From NCBI GenBank assembly GCA_963678675.1, contig OY783197.1:16685543-16749542 (forward strand): 64,000 bases of DNA, in the 5' to 3' direction. Positions 47,981-59,035 of the stretch are shown here, in pieces. The notes below the pieces were generated by a model. It saw nothing but the letters and a program-made list of their open reading frames with translations. It had not been told where the DNA came from and did not search any database. The translations under genes and the position numbers were made by a program. Position 1 is the first letter of the stretch. Every line of letters begins with the position of its first letter. This DNA is from Xiphydria camelus (lineage: Eukaryota > Arthropoda > Insecta > Hymenoptera > Xiphydriidae).

Positions 47981-48519
47981 TTTTTTTTTTTATTAACTTT
48001 TTTCATTCGATTATACAATCCCTTCTTGTTATAGAAAGTGGTTTACATTATCGAATAAAATAAAAGTTTCAATTGTTTTTATAGTTTTACGTTATTTTTT
48101 CTTCCTCGTTGAGGTGAACCATTATTATTGCCAACCAGGCCGTTTTTCGAAAATGTCAATGAAATTTGCTTTCCCATAACGCTTTTAAAGTGTAAATGTG
48201 CGTGTGGCAAAGTTCCATTCGTCAAATGTTCATGGTGTCAAAATACGGTGTGCTTCAAATGTTTTTTCGACAATTATTATCCAAAAAATCGTGTATAAAA
48301 TCTTCGGCAGCCAAAAATTCCCATGACGAAATGTAAGAATAAAAAATGCAACGATGCTTCCAACTGTTCTTTCTAATAATATTGGTTCACCTCAACGAGG
48401 AAGAAAATAACGTAAAACTATGAAAAAAATTGAAACTCTTATTTTATTCGATAATGTAAACCACTTTCTATAACAAGAAAAGGTTGTAATCGAATGAAAA
48501 AAGTTAATAAAAAAAAAGT

Positions 48520-48589
48520 CCCAACAAGAATTGAACCCGCGACATCGAGACCCCCAGCCCGGCAACTTAACCGTTGCGCTATCGAAGCA
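48520..48589 (-). ncRNA. tRNA-like module, inverted copy
   Basis: Inverse copy of 47911-47980 with CTGGGGG in the loop position and GGTTCAATTC at the B-box. The same reasoning applies. Confidence 0.5.
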
Positions 48590-49135
48590 TTGGTGACATG
48601 ACGTATGCCAATCCCGGAGACACTTGGAACGCGCGCGCGACGCGGTATCCCGGTCTAAACGGGAGCGAGCCATGCTCTCGCCACTGAGGCCGGCGTAAGA
48701 CCTAAACCTAACCGGACCGTGTCCACACTGCATGCATTCGGCAACATCGCTAACCTCGCGTAGCTCCACCCCCTTCTAGCGTTTTGACGTTACCTCGTCT
48801 CACCGCTGCCCCGCAGGAGAAACTAGTGGGCCTGGTATGTCGGCCTCTTAAACGTTTTTCAAATGTTTCCATGTATAATTTGATTAATTATTTTGTTTGG
48901 GAGCACTTTCTCATGTATTTCGTAAATAATTGACGTATTTTCCAAGTGCGACTTTTTTCATGCGGTCCCTCTTCGCCGCATAAAAAAAATTTCTGTAATA
49001 AGTTGTACAGTTATTTGTTATATGTAAGTATTTATGAAATTTCCGAATATTTTTTTGTGCGATTTCTTTTATGCGGTCCCTATCTACCGCACAAAAACAG
49101 GTCTTACCGTAATGCAGTTTTACTTAGCAGGGCAG

Positions 49136-50539
49136 TATTGCGGATGAGACCACTCGTTCTCCCCGTCATGTCAATATGTATGGTTGACAATCCTTTTAAA
49201 TCATGATGAGCAGATTCAACAGTATCTTTCAAGAGTAAGAGCTATGGAGTATTTGTACGACGACGCTCCGATATTCAATACCAATATTGTAATTATTTTT
49301 TATTTATTAGCCCAGTCAAATGGTAGTTTGACCAAAACAAAATTGAGAAAGTTTTTTGCTCGACGGTCTTATATGTTTTTGGGCTGCTGAATCCGAATTT
49401 ATAGTTTGCTGCCTTGTAGGGAGTCGGCTTCATAGCCAAAAACGCAAAAAATCTGAATTTTTTAGAACTTTTTTCCAGTTTTTTACTTATATTTCAAAAA
49501 CTGTACGTTTTTTGAAGATGAGCGTTTCATACAAAATTAAAGTAAATAAAATTTCCTAGAAAATGTACTGGTCATCTTTGATTTTATAATAAGCGATCTC
49601 CGCGCTAGAGCTCAGTGAAAACCAGTGATTTTTTTATATTTTCACAAAAATGTCAAAAACACCAACTCCCATCCCCTGCAACCCGAGAAATATATGTTAA
49701 TAAACTCTTATGTCACGTGTAAGTAAATTATATATCATAAAATATAGACGTCTGCAACATTTAATTTTCTCAAAGATTTTTGTGAGAAGAAGCTTCTTTT
49801 GAATTGGGATCTGTCTTATGGGCGGAGCTAAAATTAATATGGCGACTTTAAAAGTGCAGATTCAATGTATTTCAATGGGTTAAAAGTAGTTTTTTACGTA
49901 AAATATGATTAACATTAATGAAATTTGCCTGTGGGCGAATACAAAACCGGGTAATAGGAACTTCCTTGAAAGGGAGCATGTTTTAAAATCTCTTGGAAGC
50001 TGGAACATCTGAAGAATAACTGTTTTGGAGCAAACATTTAGGTTAAGCATGTACATGCATAGGCAACGGAAATATAATCAGCACTCGAAAAATGACGCGA
50101 ATACACTTTGGCATACGACGAAACTGAATTTATTTTTAACATTATCATCCACTTTTATAAAAATCGATTTTCTCTAAATTTCCAAACGCGTTTGGAGTGT
50201 ACACGAAGCGTTTGCCCGGCTTTGTAAAATAATGGAAAGACACGTCGTCTTGAAGGTTTCTGCCCACTACATCGTACCATACCCTGACCGTATTAGGAAC
50301 GTGTTAGGCACGAAAGGAAGCACTCCGTTCACTACTATTATATTTAAAACTTATTAGGTACATTAACCTGAAAATAAAGCTAGCTATATACATGAAATCT
50401 ATACGCATGTATCACGAAATGATGTAAAGACGTGCCCAGAATCATTATTACTTTAAGTGGGTCTTCCATCTGAAAAAAATTAGGCATTTTTAGCAGTAGA
50501 ACATAAGTACTACAGAGGAAAATTGGTGTAGTATAAATA
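49136..50539. other. Unassigned AT-rich spacer
   Basis: No coding signal or repeat pair seen. Short open frames at 49184 and 49356 do not resemble known proteins. Confidence 0.35.
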
Positions 50540-50541
50540 AC

Positions 50542-50757
50542 ACAAAACGTGTGGCCGCGACACGCGGAAGAAGTGAAACTTCAATATCAGTTTATCTGAA
50601 TTTGATTCCGGAGGTATTAGTTTCAATTGGCTCTACGAAGAAGCATTGTGTAAAAGACTTGTATAGAGCCAATTGAAACTAATACCACCGGAATCAAATT
50701 CAGAGAAACTGATATCGAAGTTTCACTTCTTCCGCGTGTGGCGGCCACACGTTTTGT
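50542..50757. mobile_element. Palindrome (foldback MITE), copy 2
   Basis: Arms ACGTGTGGCCGCSACACGCG, each about 97 bp, around a 22-bp loop. Near-identical to 37232-37446, including the TTCAATTGGCTCTA inner ends. Confidence 0.85.
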
Positions 50758-50759
50758 GT

Positions 50760-51095
50760 TTTTTTTTTGCTGAATTCAATATGAATTTTTTTATGGGCAC
50801 AAAATGTAGTGTAAGGAATATCATATTCACTGGATGTATTTTCACCGATATTGGATCCTCCAGGAACTTGAAAATCTGTTACATTCTCCAGGGTTTGGGA
50901 CTGGTGTTGATCTGCATTAGCAGATATAGCAATATTTGATTGTGTTAATTTAATTTTCTCTCTCCATTTTCGACTTCGTTCTGCATCAGTTTTAGGTAGT
51001 GTCTTCGTCATTGTTTTCTTTACACGGTGCCTGTCACGAAACTCTTTTGCCCATTGTTTTCCTGTTTTTGCCATAATAATTTTAATATAACACAC
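50760..51095 (-). pseudogene. Short basic ORF of repeat X, copy 2
   Basis: Starts with an upstream in-frame Met, then MAKTGKQWAKEFRDRHRVKK and KTDAERSRKWREKIKLTQ, homologous to the ORF at 37029. A hydrophilic stretch follows (NIAISANADQHQSQTLENV) that is absent from copy 1. It then enters the palindrome 50542-50757. Confidence 0.45.
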
Positions 51096-51221
51096 ACGCG
51101 AAAGAGTGTTCAGTGTTCATTGACGTTAATGAAATTGAAAGTTTATTTTACACGTTGCCTGTCACTGTACTCTTTTGACCGTTCTGTTGTTTTTTTTTGC
51201 AACAATAATTATAAATTAATA

Positions 51222-51242
51222 CACACACACACACACACACAC
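51222..51242. repeat. (AC)n microsatellite
   Basis: About ten AC units, at the position equivalent to the GC/GT tract of repeat X copy 1. Confidence 0.9.
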
Positions 51243-52182
51243 GGACACACGATAGAATGTACAGTAAAGGTCCAGATACACATGCTACTAAAAAAGCATG
51301 CTCTTTTAACTGCTACACTTGCTTGATACAAGCATGCTACTTTTAAGCGTGCTTCTAAATAAGCATGCTTAAAGCAAGCACTCGAATACACATGCTATTT
51401 ACTAGGAGGCTGTCTGTAGCAGGCAGGCTGTAATTCGTTAAAAACTGCAACTGGCGAATATTTGTTATCGCGCTCAAAGATAAAAGAGGAAATATAATTT
51501 GTAATGTATGTCACATTCTGAGAAACAGCGATTAATTTTTTATCACGGTCAAATTTGGAAGTAAAATTCCTTGATTCTGTTTATGATTTTCTAGAAATTT
51601 GTCAGTTTAGCGATTACTTCGTTCGCTCGATCAAAGTTACTTCATATACTCAGAATAGAGTTCATTTGCAGTTAGTAAATGTATAATTGATTACGGCGGA
51701 AAAAATTTGTTATTAGGCCAAGTAAATATAACATTAAGGGCCGGTTGTATAAAGATTGCTTGAACTGCTGTTCGACGGAACTAAGTTCAAATTTTGAACG
51801 GAGTTCATTTTCGCTCGCGTTGTTCCACGAAATTAATCTGTAGTTCAGCTGAACTAAGATTTACCAATATTGGTAGGACTGCCGGTTGGTAAATTTCGAT
51901 TTATTACTAGGTTATTTGACGGCTTGAAGCAAATTGGCGTAAGTAAATCTGTCAACTTTTGCTGTTTGCTTCACTCAAGTTTGATTTCGCTGGCTTAAAT
52001 TATTCTGTACACTGCCCAGTTTTGCAAAATATTTGAATATACTTTTCTTCTATACAAGTTTGAGGTAAGTTTTTGATACTTCAAAAATAATAGTGCAAAT
52101 GTAGGTAACTTATTAGGAGTAGTGGCTTTACTTATTATATGTACATTTCTTTAGGTTAGTACTGGTGAAAATGTCCACTATA

Positions 52183-53672
52183 GGTTCGTTCCAACAAGCA
52201 TTTTAGGACAGTTCTAGAACCGTCCTGGAACAAGTTAAGAATTATTTAATGCGCATGCGCCAGTCAGATGCGTTCTAGAACTGAATTCATGGGATGTGTT
52301 GGAACACAGGATCGCATACAGCACAGGGAGGCTTGTCCACCTTTTCTATACATTTTGCGGAAAATCACGGGTTATCCTAAGCGAATGTGTGAGTTCAACT
52401 AATTGTTGAAACGTAAAAAACATTACAGTTTTCAAGAGCTTATCATGCACAAACATTCAAAAAAGCAGAAAGAGAAAGATGAGTCCAAAAAGAGTACAAG
52501 AGAGTGTATACATTTTTTCCTTCTATAACTTGGAGGGGAGTGATTTTTTCGGATTTTTTATTTTCAATTATCATTTACCTAAAAAGTTATCACAACTTTT
52601 ATATCATGGCCATTAACTCATTGTGAAGTTATTATGTTTTTTCATTTTTTCTCGAAACTATCTTTATGCATTTGTACAGTTCTTGGACTCACCGATTCAA
52701 ATAGAGCGCGTCTCGTGCCTTACTACGCGTGGGCTAGAAAATCGTCCCAACTCAGAACTAGGGACTGGAATTACCGTTCTAGAACCGTTCTGTTACAGTT
52801 CGCAGTTTAGTTGGAACGCTCTTTGGAATCGTTCCAGAACCAGTTCTGTCTTTGTTGGAAAGGCTAAGTCAGACTGCGCACACTCCGCCGAGTTCAGAAC
52901 CAGTTCTCATGTTAGTTGGAACGAACCTTAACATGAGAACTGGTTCTGAACTCGGCGGAGTGTGCGCAGTCTGACTTAGCCGTTCCAACAAACACAGAAC
53001 TGGTTCTGGAACGATTCCAAAGAGCGTTCCAACTAAACTGCGAACTGTAACAGAACGGTTCTAGAACGGTAATTCCAGTCCCTAGTTCTGAATTGGGACG
53101 ATTTTCTAGCCCACGCGTAGTAAGGCGCGAGACGCGCTCTATTTGAATCGATGAGTCCAAGAACAGTACAAATGCATAAAGATAGTTTCGAGAAAAAATG
53201 AAAGAACATAATAACTTCACAATGAGTTAATGGCCATGATATAAAAGTTGTGATAACTTTTTAGATAAATGATAATTGAAAATAAAAAATCCGAAAAAAT
53301 CACTCCCCTCCAAGTTATAGAAGGAAAAAATGTATGCACTTGTACTCTTTTTGGACTCATCTTTCTTTTTCTGCTTTTTTGAATGTTTGTGCATGATAAG
53401 CTCTTGAAAAATGTAATGTTTTTTACGTTTCAACAATTAGTTGAACTCACACATCCGCTTAGGATAACCCGTGATTTTCCGCAAAATGTATACAAAAGGT
53501 GGACAAGCCTCCCTGTGCTGTGTGCGATCCTGTGTTCCAACACATCCCATGAATTCAGTTCTAGAACGCATCTGACTGGCGCATGCGCATTAAATAATTC
53601 TTAACTAGTTCCAGGACGGTTCTAGAACTGTCCTAAAATGCTTGTTGGAACGAACCTATAGTTGGAACGAAC
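52183..53672. repeat. Giant near-perfect palindrome (foldback element), 2 x 745 bp
   Basis: The left arm from 52183 (AGGTTCGTTCCAACAAGC) to about 52925 is repeated inversely from about 52920 to 53672 with very few mismatches and almost no spacer. Each arm ends outward in GTTCGTTCCAAC and inward in GTTGGAACGAACCT. The same 102-codon open frame appears on opposite strands of the two arms (52623-52931 and 53220-52912). Numerous AGTTCTAGAACCG-type palindromes lie within each arm. Confidence 0.9.
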
Positions 53673-53675
53673 CTT

Positions 53676-55658
53676 ATGTCATCCTCGGAATCCTTCAATA
53701 GAAAGAGAACTATTAATTTTAGTTCAAAGGAAGTAGAGATTTTAATAAACCTTGTGGAAAATTATAAAGATAGGATATATAGAGTGCAAGAAAACCGATA
53801 GAACTAGTAATAGTGCAAAAAATGAGGCGTGGTACCGTTTAGCGAAGGAATTCAACAGCGTATCTGGCGAGGCATATAGGGATGCAAAAATACTTCGTAA
53901 CAAGTACGAAAATATAAAAAAACGGTCGAAGCAGAGATTTACTGACGAAAAGATGTACCAACGAGGTACTGGTGGAGGGCCTCAGAAAACTTTTTTTACA
54001 GATGTGGATAAGAAGGTGGTCGATATAATAGGCACTCAAATGATAGGACTTCAGTCAGAATTTGATGGTGATCAAGGTATGTGAGCAGTCTACTATACAG
54101 GACATCGATCCTAAAATTGACCCTCTATTGCCTGGTTTATATTGATCGAGTAGATGAGCGAGTGACTGGGCCAAGTTACTCGACTCGCCTCAGTTACATT
54201 TGTCGACTGTGCTTAACCACTCGAGTCACTCACTCGCCCAATCGTTAACATTAACCTGCTTTTCTTCACTCGCCCTTCTGCTCGCCCATCTACTCGACCA
54301 ATATAAACCAGGCATATGTTCTTGTTTGTGAAGATAACCCAAAAATATATTTTTTTAACTTTTATGGCATTATCCAATTTTTTTAAATTAAATTTATAAT
54401 GACCCTTACATACAGGGCATCATATATGACGATTATAGAAATAATAATAAAATACTATTTATTTGCACTGAACACTACATAAATCTTTTCTTTTACAGAT
54501 TCTATTGATAATACTGAAACAATGGAGATGTCAGAATGGGATGAGATTCCTCAAAGTCAACATGTGACATAGGTAAAATTTCTATTAATGTGAATAGTGA
54601 AACAATTTATCATTATTTACTTAATTTCAGAATTACATGGAAATGATACTGAGGAAGAGGTAGAGGTAGCACCTGAAGTTCCAGAAGAATCGATAATAAC
54701 TTTTTCGAAATCAATTCCTTGTTAGTATATTATTTACTTCATCTTTCCACCTTGCTTTCTGCTTATTTTCTTTACACGGATTATTTATTTAATAGGTACC
54801 ACAACCTCATCAAAATATGGATTGCCACTGACCAATAAGCTTTCTTCCCGAGCAAGCAGTTCGAAAGTTCATTTTGGTTAGTATATAAATAATTATTTAT
54901 ATTCTTAAGATAATACTTCTGTTGCCTGTAGTTTAAATTTAACTGAACTTTTATTCGGTAATAATCAGGCCTTTAAAATATCCACAAGAATAACTGCACG
55001 TCTGACGTTTCGGTTCCTCTTCGAACCCTCTTCGGAGACGTACTCGGTATATTATCATTTTTAAAGGAATGTTCATTTTACAGTTTCGAGTAGATCAGAA
55101 GATGTGCCCTCTAACATGGAAATGTCTACAGCGCCTCCAAGTTATTCAGAAGAAACTAGTAAGTATATAAGTATATTTATAGATAATTTTTGTTAATAAA
55201 AAGTGTTTTTATTTTAGGAGCTGCAAATTGGACAAAGTACATCCCTGCTAAACTCCGTACCCCAAAATCTACACCACTGAAAATGAAACAGGTGACAAAT
55301 AATGAAGGTAAATTAAGATACTTGTTTCATGTATCAATTATTCAGTATGTATGTCCTCAAAATATGCTAACCACTTACCTATATGCTAATATTTATTTTT
55401 AGAGAATATTGGTAAGTGCTCAGCTCAGAGCAAATTATCTCAGAAAGTTGTAAACTGGGCAAGCAGCAAGGCAGAAATTGCTAACGAGCACTTGCAATTT
55501 CTTCGGGAAGAGAGAGAGAGCACGAGTTTAAATTAAAATTGATGAGGGAGAAACATGAGTTTGAAATGAAATTAGCTAAAGAAGAGAGTGAGGAGAGGCG
55601 TGCTTATTTTGTGCAGAAATCTGAATTAGAATTAGAAATTCTTCGACGGCAATTGTAA
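53676..55658 (+). pseudogene. Harbinger Myb/SANT-like DNA-binding protein gene (seven exons, frameshifted)
   Basis: In PIF/Harbinger elements this partner binds the element ends and helps nuclear import of the transposase. Exons: 53676-54076, 54499-54572, 54631-54720, 54796-54876, 55084-55158, 55218-55307, 55403-55658, with GT-AG borders and mostly matching phases. Exon 1 has the Myb/SANT-like trihelix: INFSSKEVEILINLVENYKD, ECKKTD, EAWYRLAKEFNS, LRNKYENIKKRSKQ and GTGGGPQKT. The last exon is a charged, coiled-coil-like helix ending ELELEILRRQL. Defects: a small indel after VENYKD (near 53765), a TAG at the end of exon 2, and a 2-nt insertion in a GAGAGA run near 55518. So this copy is probably dead, though only lightly damaged. 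Confidence 0.85.
54925..55060. repeat. Dispersed repeat, copy 1 (intron of Myb-like gene)
   Basis: The block ACTTTTATTCGGTAATAATC, then CGTCTGACGTTTCGGTTCCT and CGAACCCTCTTCGGAG, is shared with 57180-57330. The neighbouring CTGTTGCCTGTAGTTTAAAT of this copy is inverted at the far side of the other copy, so the unit probably has inverted ends. Confidence 0.7.
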
Positions 55659-55739
55659 AAAAAATTATTTCGTCCATGTTTCTATTCAGTTTGTCTGCTA
55701 CGAAGAAACATAGAAAAAAATATAATAATTTCTTAATGT

Positions 55740-56130
55740 AAAAAATATATATTTTACACTACAATAAGAAATGAGATTTAAAATTTAAGAGATTTGTGAT
55801 CATTACAAATGAAGAAATTATTATTATATTACTTTTTTGTACATACATAAATTGACTTCCAAGATTCTTGAAGACAATGCCACACTAAAATAAAATGTCC
55901 AAATAAATTACATATTTTCTTGTATGTAATTTATTTGGACATTTTATTTTAGTGTGACATTATCTTCAAGATCTGCATAACTTTTCCCTAGTTAATTTAC
56001 ATATATATTTCACATTACAATAAGAAATAAGATTTAAAAATTAAGAGATTTGTGATCATTACAAATTAAGAAATTATTATTATATTACGTTTTTGTACAT
56101 ACATAATTGACTTCCAAAATTCTTAAATAT
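55740..56130. repeat. Direct repeats flanking a hairpin between convergent Harbinger genes
   Basis: A segment of about 125 bp (AAGAGATTTGTGATCATTAC block) occurs at 55740-55865 and again at 55997-56125. Between them is an inverted pair of about 45 bp (TGTCCAAATAAATTACATA at 55898 and its inverse at 55925) with a loop of about 8 nt. Confidence 0.8.
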
Positions 56131-56248
56131 ACGTGTGTAAAAACTATGAAACAGCGTAAAAACTGTATTACTATTTTTTTTCAGTATTCTGTAATAATTT
56201 TAGTACTTAAATTGAATGATAAATTATATATTGTTTGTTACAATTTTT

Positions 56249-57571
56249 TTACAACAAGCTTTGAAAATATTCTGTAATTAACACACGTCTGACGATATTA
56301 TTTAGGGCTGCGTTTTGCCCACCACCATCTATAACTGCTGCTGGTATGTTGCCCAATTCTATTGCAGCCTCAATATCTACATTAACATCAGGTACCTCAT
56401 CATGAAACTGACGAGCTATATTATGTAGAACTGCACAGCTTACACCGATTGCTTCCACTTTTTCGGAATTAAATCTTATACCCACTGCTAAAATTGGAAA
56501 TCTTCGTTTCAATACTCCAAAACACCTTTCAACTGTATTCCGTGTTCGGATTTGGGCTTCGTTGAAAAGTTGTTCTGCTGGTGTCTCAGGATTATTTAAT
56601 GGTGTAATTAAATAAGGTTTAATAGCATACCCACTATCCCCCAATAGTAAATTATCACCAAATTCTCGGTTCTCAAATCTCCTCCGTAACCGAGAATTTC
56701 GGAATATATTTGCATCGTGAGCTGATCCTGGCCATCGACATACTATGTCCCTTATTTTCAGATCAGCGTCACACACGGCTTGCACATTAAATGAAAAATA
56801 ACCTTTCCTATTCCTGTAATTCTCTGGCTCCTCTCCACCAGGTGATTGAATTTTTATGTGGGTGCAATCCAAAGCACCTATACACCGTGGGAATCTACTT
56901 ATACTGAAGAATTTCTGTCTAACACTATTGTACTCCTCTTCATTTGGCATATTAATATATATCCTGTGCATGCCTGCTATTGCTCGTGTAACTTTATGAA
57001 CTACTCTAGTTGCTGTTGACTTATCAACTCCAGCAAAGTCACCTACTACTTGCAGGAAAGAACCAGTTGCCAGAAAACGTAAAGTAAGAAGTACCATTTC
57101 TGAGCATGTGAGGGCATGATTCCTAAAAATAATTATATTTTTATATTTTGCACGTTTTGTAGATATATAAAAATGTAATAAAACTTTTATTCGGTAATAA
57201 TCAGGCCTTTTAAATATCCACAAGAGAATAACTACACGTCTGACGTTTCGGTTCCTCTTCGAACCCTCTTCGGAGTACGTCTCCGTGTTGTTTAAATTTA
57301 AACTACAGGCAACAGAGGTATTATCTTAAGATATATAAAAATGCTTTACCTTTTACTTCGTGTTTCAATTGCAGGAGATACATGGATTACAATATAATTT
57401 ACAGTTTCTTTTGATAAACGAAATCGCTGCAAAAATTCAATATCTCTCCATCGCGCGAACAAAATGATTTGGTCGTTCTCTGAACTGCCGCCTCATTCTA
57501 GGATATAAAACAGCATTCACTACATCCAAAAAATCTTCATCGTCTGTTAGGGGTTCGTCCAAGTAATCCAT
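56249..57571 (-). CDS. PIF/Harbinger DDE transposase (HARBI1-like), catalytic exon intact
   Basis: Cuts and re-inserts the element at 3-bp targets. Two exons: 57571-57350 and 57122-56249, joined AG|G across a GTAAAG..TTTTAG intron that now holds a repeat copy. Exon 1 starts MDYLDEPLTDDEDFLDVVNA and has one extra base near 57455, after RPNHF; without it the frame continues WRDIEFLQRF and joins exon 2 correctly. Exon 2 (291 codons) is fully open: helix-turn-helix-like FLATGSFLQVVGDFAGV, first Asp in GALDCTHI, second in LLGDSGYAI, Glu in NTVERCFG with 35 residues between the last two. HDANIFRNSRL is the usual conserved block. Length is normal for the family. Catalytic residues are present, so it may be a recently inactivated or even functional copy if exon 1 is bypassed. 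Confidence 0.92.
57180..57330. repeat. Dispersed repeat, copy 2 (intron of transposase gene)
   Basis: Same block as 54925-55060, inserted in the transposase intron. Its right end (TTTAAACTACAGGCAACAG) is the inverse of the left neighbour of copy 1. Confidence 0.7.
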
Positions 57572-57639
57572 TTAAATAATATATCTATATATATATAAAA
57601 ATGAATATTTGTCTGTCTGTCTGTCTGTCTGTATGTCTC

Positions 57640-59035
57640 TTATGCCTTCCTAAACCGTTCATCCGATTGCGATGAAATTTTGGGAAATGGTTGGACGCAT
57701 GCCCGCAATGGTTTCTGAGTTAGTAAATCTTATACAGGGTGTTCAAAAAGTCCCGGTACGGCCGATTATCTCAACGGGAAAACATTTTAGAGAAAAATGT
57801 TTCATACAAAACTTTAAGGATTTTCCCTTGGCTACCCAGTGGTCGTATTGGATTTGACCTTGACCGTGACCTTTAAGGTAATATCAAATGCCTTCCTAAA
57901 CCGTTCATCCGATTGCGATGAAACTTTGGAGAATGGTTGGACGCATGCCTGCGAAGGTTTCTGAGTTAGTAAATCTTATACAGGGTGTTCAAAAAGTACC
58001 GGTACGGATGATTATTATGCCTTCCTAAACCGTTCATCCGATTGCGATGAAACTTTGGGGAATGGTTGGACGCATGCCCGCGAAGGTTTCTGAGTTAGTA
58101 AATCTTATAAAAAGTGTTCAAAAAGTACCGGTACTGATGATTATTATGCCTTCCTAAACCGTTCATCCGATTGCGATGAAAAGTTGGGGAATGGTTGGAC
58201 GCATGCCCGCGAAGGTTTCTGAGTTAGTAAATCTTATACAGGGTGTTCAAAAAGTACCGGTACTGATGATTATTATGCCTTCCTAAACCGTTCATCCGAT
58301 TGCGATGAAAAGTTGGGAAATGGTTGGACGCATGCCCGCGATGGTTTCTGAGTTAGTAAATCTTCTACAGGGTGTTCAAAAAGTCCCGGTACGGCCGATT
58401 ATCTCAACGGGAAAACATTTTAGAGAAAAATGTTTAATACAAAACTTTAAGGATTTTCCCTTGGCTACCCAGTGGTCGTATTGCATTTGACCTTGACCGT
58501 GACCTTTAAGGTAATATCAAATGCCTTCCTAAACCGTTCATCCGATTGCGATGAAACTTTGGGGAATGGTTGGACGCATGCCCGCGAAGGTTTCTGAGTT
58601 AATAAATCTTATATAGGGTGTTCAAAAAGTACCGGTACTGATGATTATTATGCTTTCCTAAACCGTTCATCCGATTGCGATGAAACTTTGAGAAATGGTT
58701 GGACGCATGCCCGCGAAGGTTTCTGAGTTAGTAAATCGTATACAAGGTGTTCAAAAAGTAGCGGTACGGATGATTATTATGCCTTCCTAAACCGTTCATC
58801 CGATTGCGATGAAACTTTGGGAAATGGTTGGACGCATGCCCGCGAAGGTCTCTGAGTTAGTAAATCGTATACAGGGTGTTCGAAAAGTACCGGTACGGAT
58901 GATTATTATGCCTTCCTAAACCGTTCATCCAATTGCGATGAAACTTTGGGGAATGGTTGGACGCATGCTCGCGAAGGTTTCTGAGTTAGTAAATCTTGTA
59001 CAGGGTGTTCAAAAAGTCCAGGCACAGCTGATTAT
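57640..59035 (+). repeat. 129-bp tandem repeats in Helitron
   Basis: About ten units with CCTAAACCGTTCATCCGATT, ATGGTTGGACGCATGCC and GTTCAAAAAGTACCGGTAC, spaced at 129 bp (for example 58020, 58149, 58278). Two variant units carry an extra block with TTGGCTACCCAGTGGTCGTA, followed by GACCTTGACCGTGACC. Confidence 0.92.

Larger units (their letters stand above)
47848..48650. repeat. Inverted pair of tRNA-like repeats (foldback or SINE pair)
   Basis: Arms of about 270 bp (47848-48123 and 48383-48650) are inverted copies, each containing a tRNA-like module followed by an A/T-rich tail, TTATAGAAAGTGGTTTACAT and CTTCCTCGTTGAGGTGAACC. The 260-bp centre encodes a short Cys-rich frame (CKCACGK, KCSWCQN, VCFKCFF). 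Confidence 0.8.
46525..49109. mobile_element. TA-flanked composite element, pogo-style ends
   Basis: CAGTAAAGCCCGTTTTTGTG at the left and CGGTAAGACCTGTTTTTGTG inverted at the right, each followed by CGGTCC or CGGTAG and repeats of TTTTGTGCGATTT. TA on both sides (46523-46524, 49110-49111). Inside are an inverted pair of MITE-like arms (46690-46910 against 47150-47335) and an inverted pair of tRNA-like repeats. Confidence 0.65.
46474..49135. mobile_element. CTGCC(G/C)TGC-ended MITE split by a larger TA element
   Basis: CTGCCGTGCCGAGCTAAAGT at the left and, inverted, CTGCCCTGCTAAGTAAAACT at the right, similar to the MITE at 20302-20549. Only about 75 bp of it remain outside the inserted element 46525-49109. 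Confidence 0.55.

Noticed and set aside
47911..48589. Functional tRNA-Pro(GGG) genes
   Set aside because: The acceptor stem does not pair, stems contain mismatches, both copies end in A/T-rich tails within an inverted repeat, and GGG is not the expected eukaryotic Pro anticodon.
49184..49559. Overlapping short plus-strand ORFs
   Set aside because: AT-rich, no motif, no splice or conservation evidence available.
52623..53220. A pair of 102-codon ORFs on opposite strands
   Set aside because: They are the same sequence in two palindrome arms, made of GAACC/GGTTC palindromes, with no known domain.
57640..59035. Regular 129-bp repeats as a possible CRISPR-like array
   Set aside because: Units are contiguous with no unique spacers, and the host is a eukaryote; they are a minisatellite inside a Helitron.
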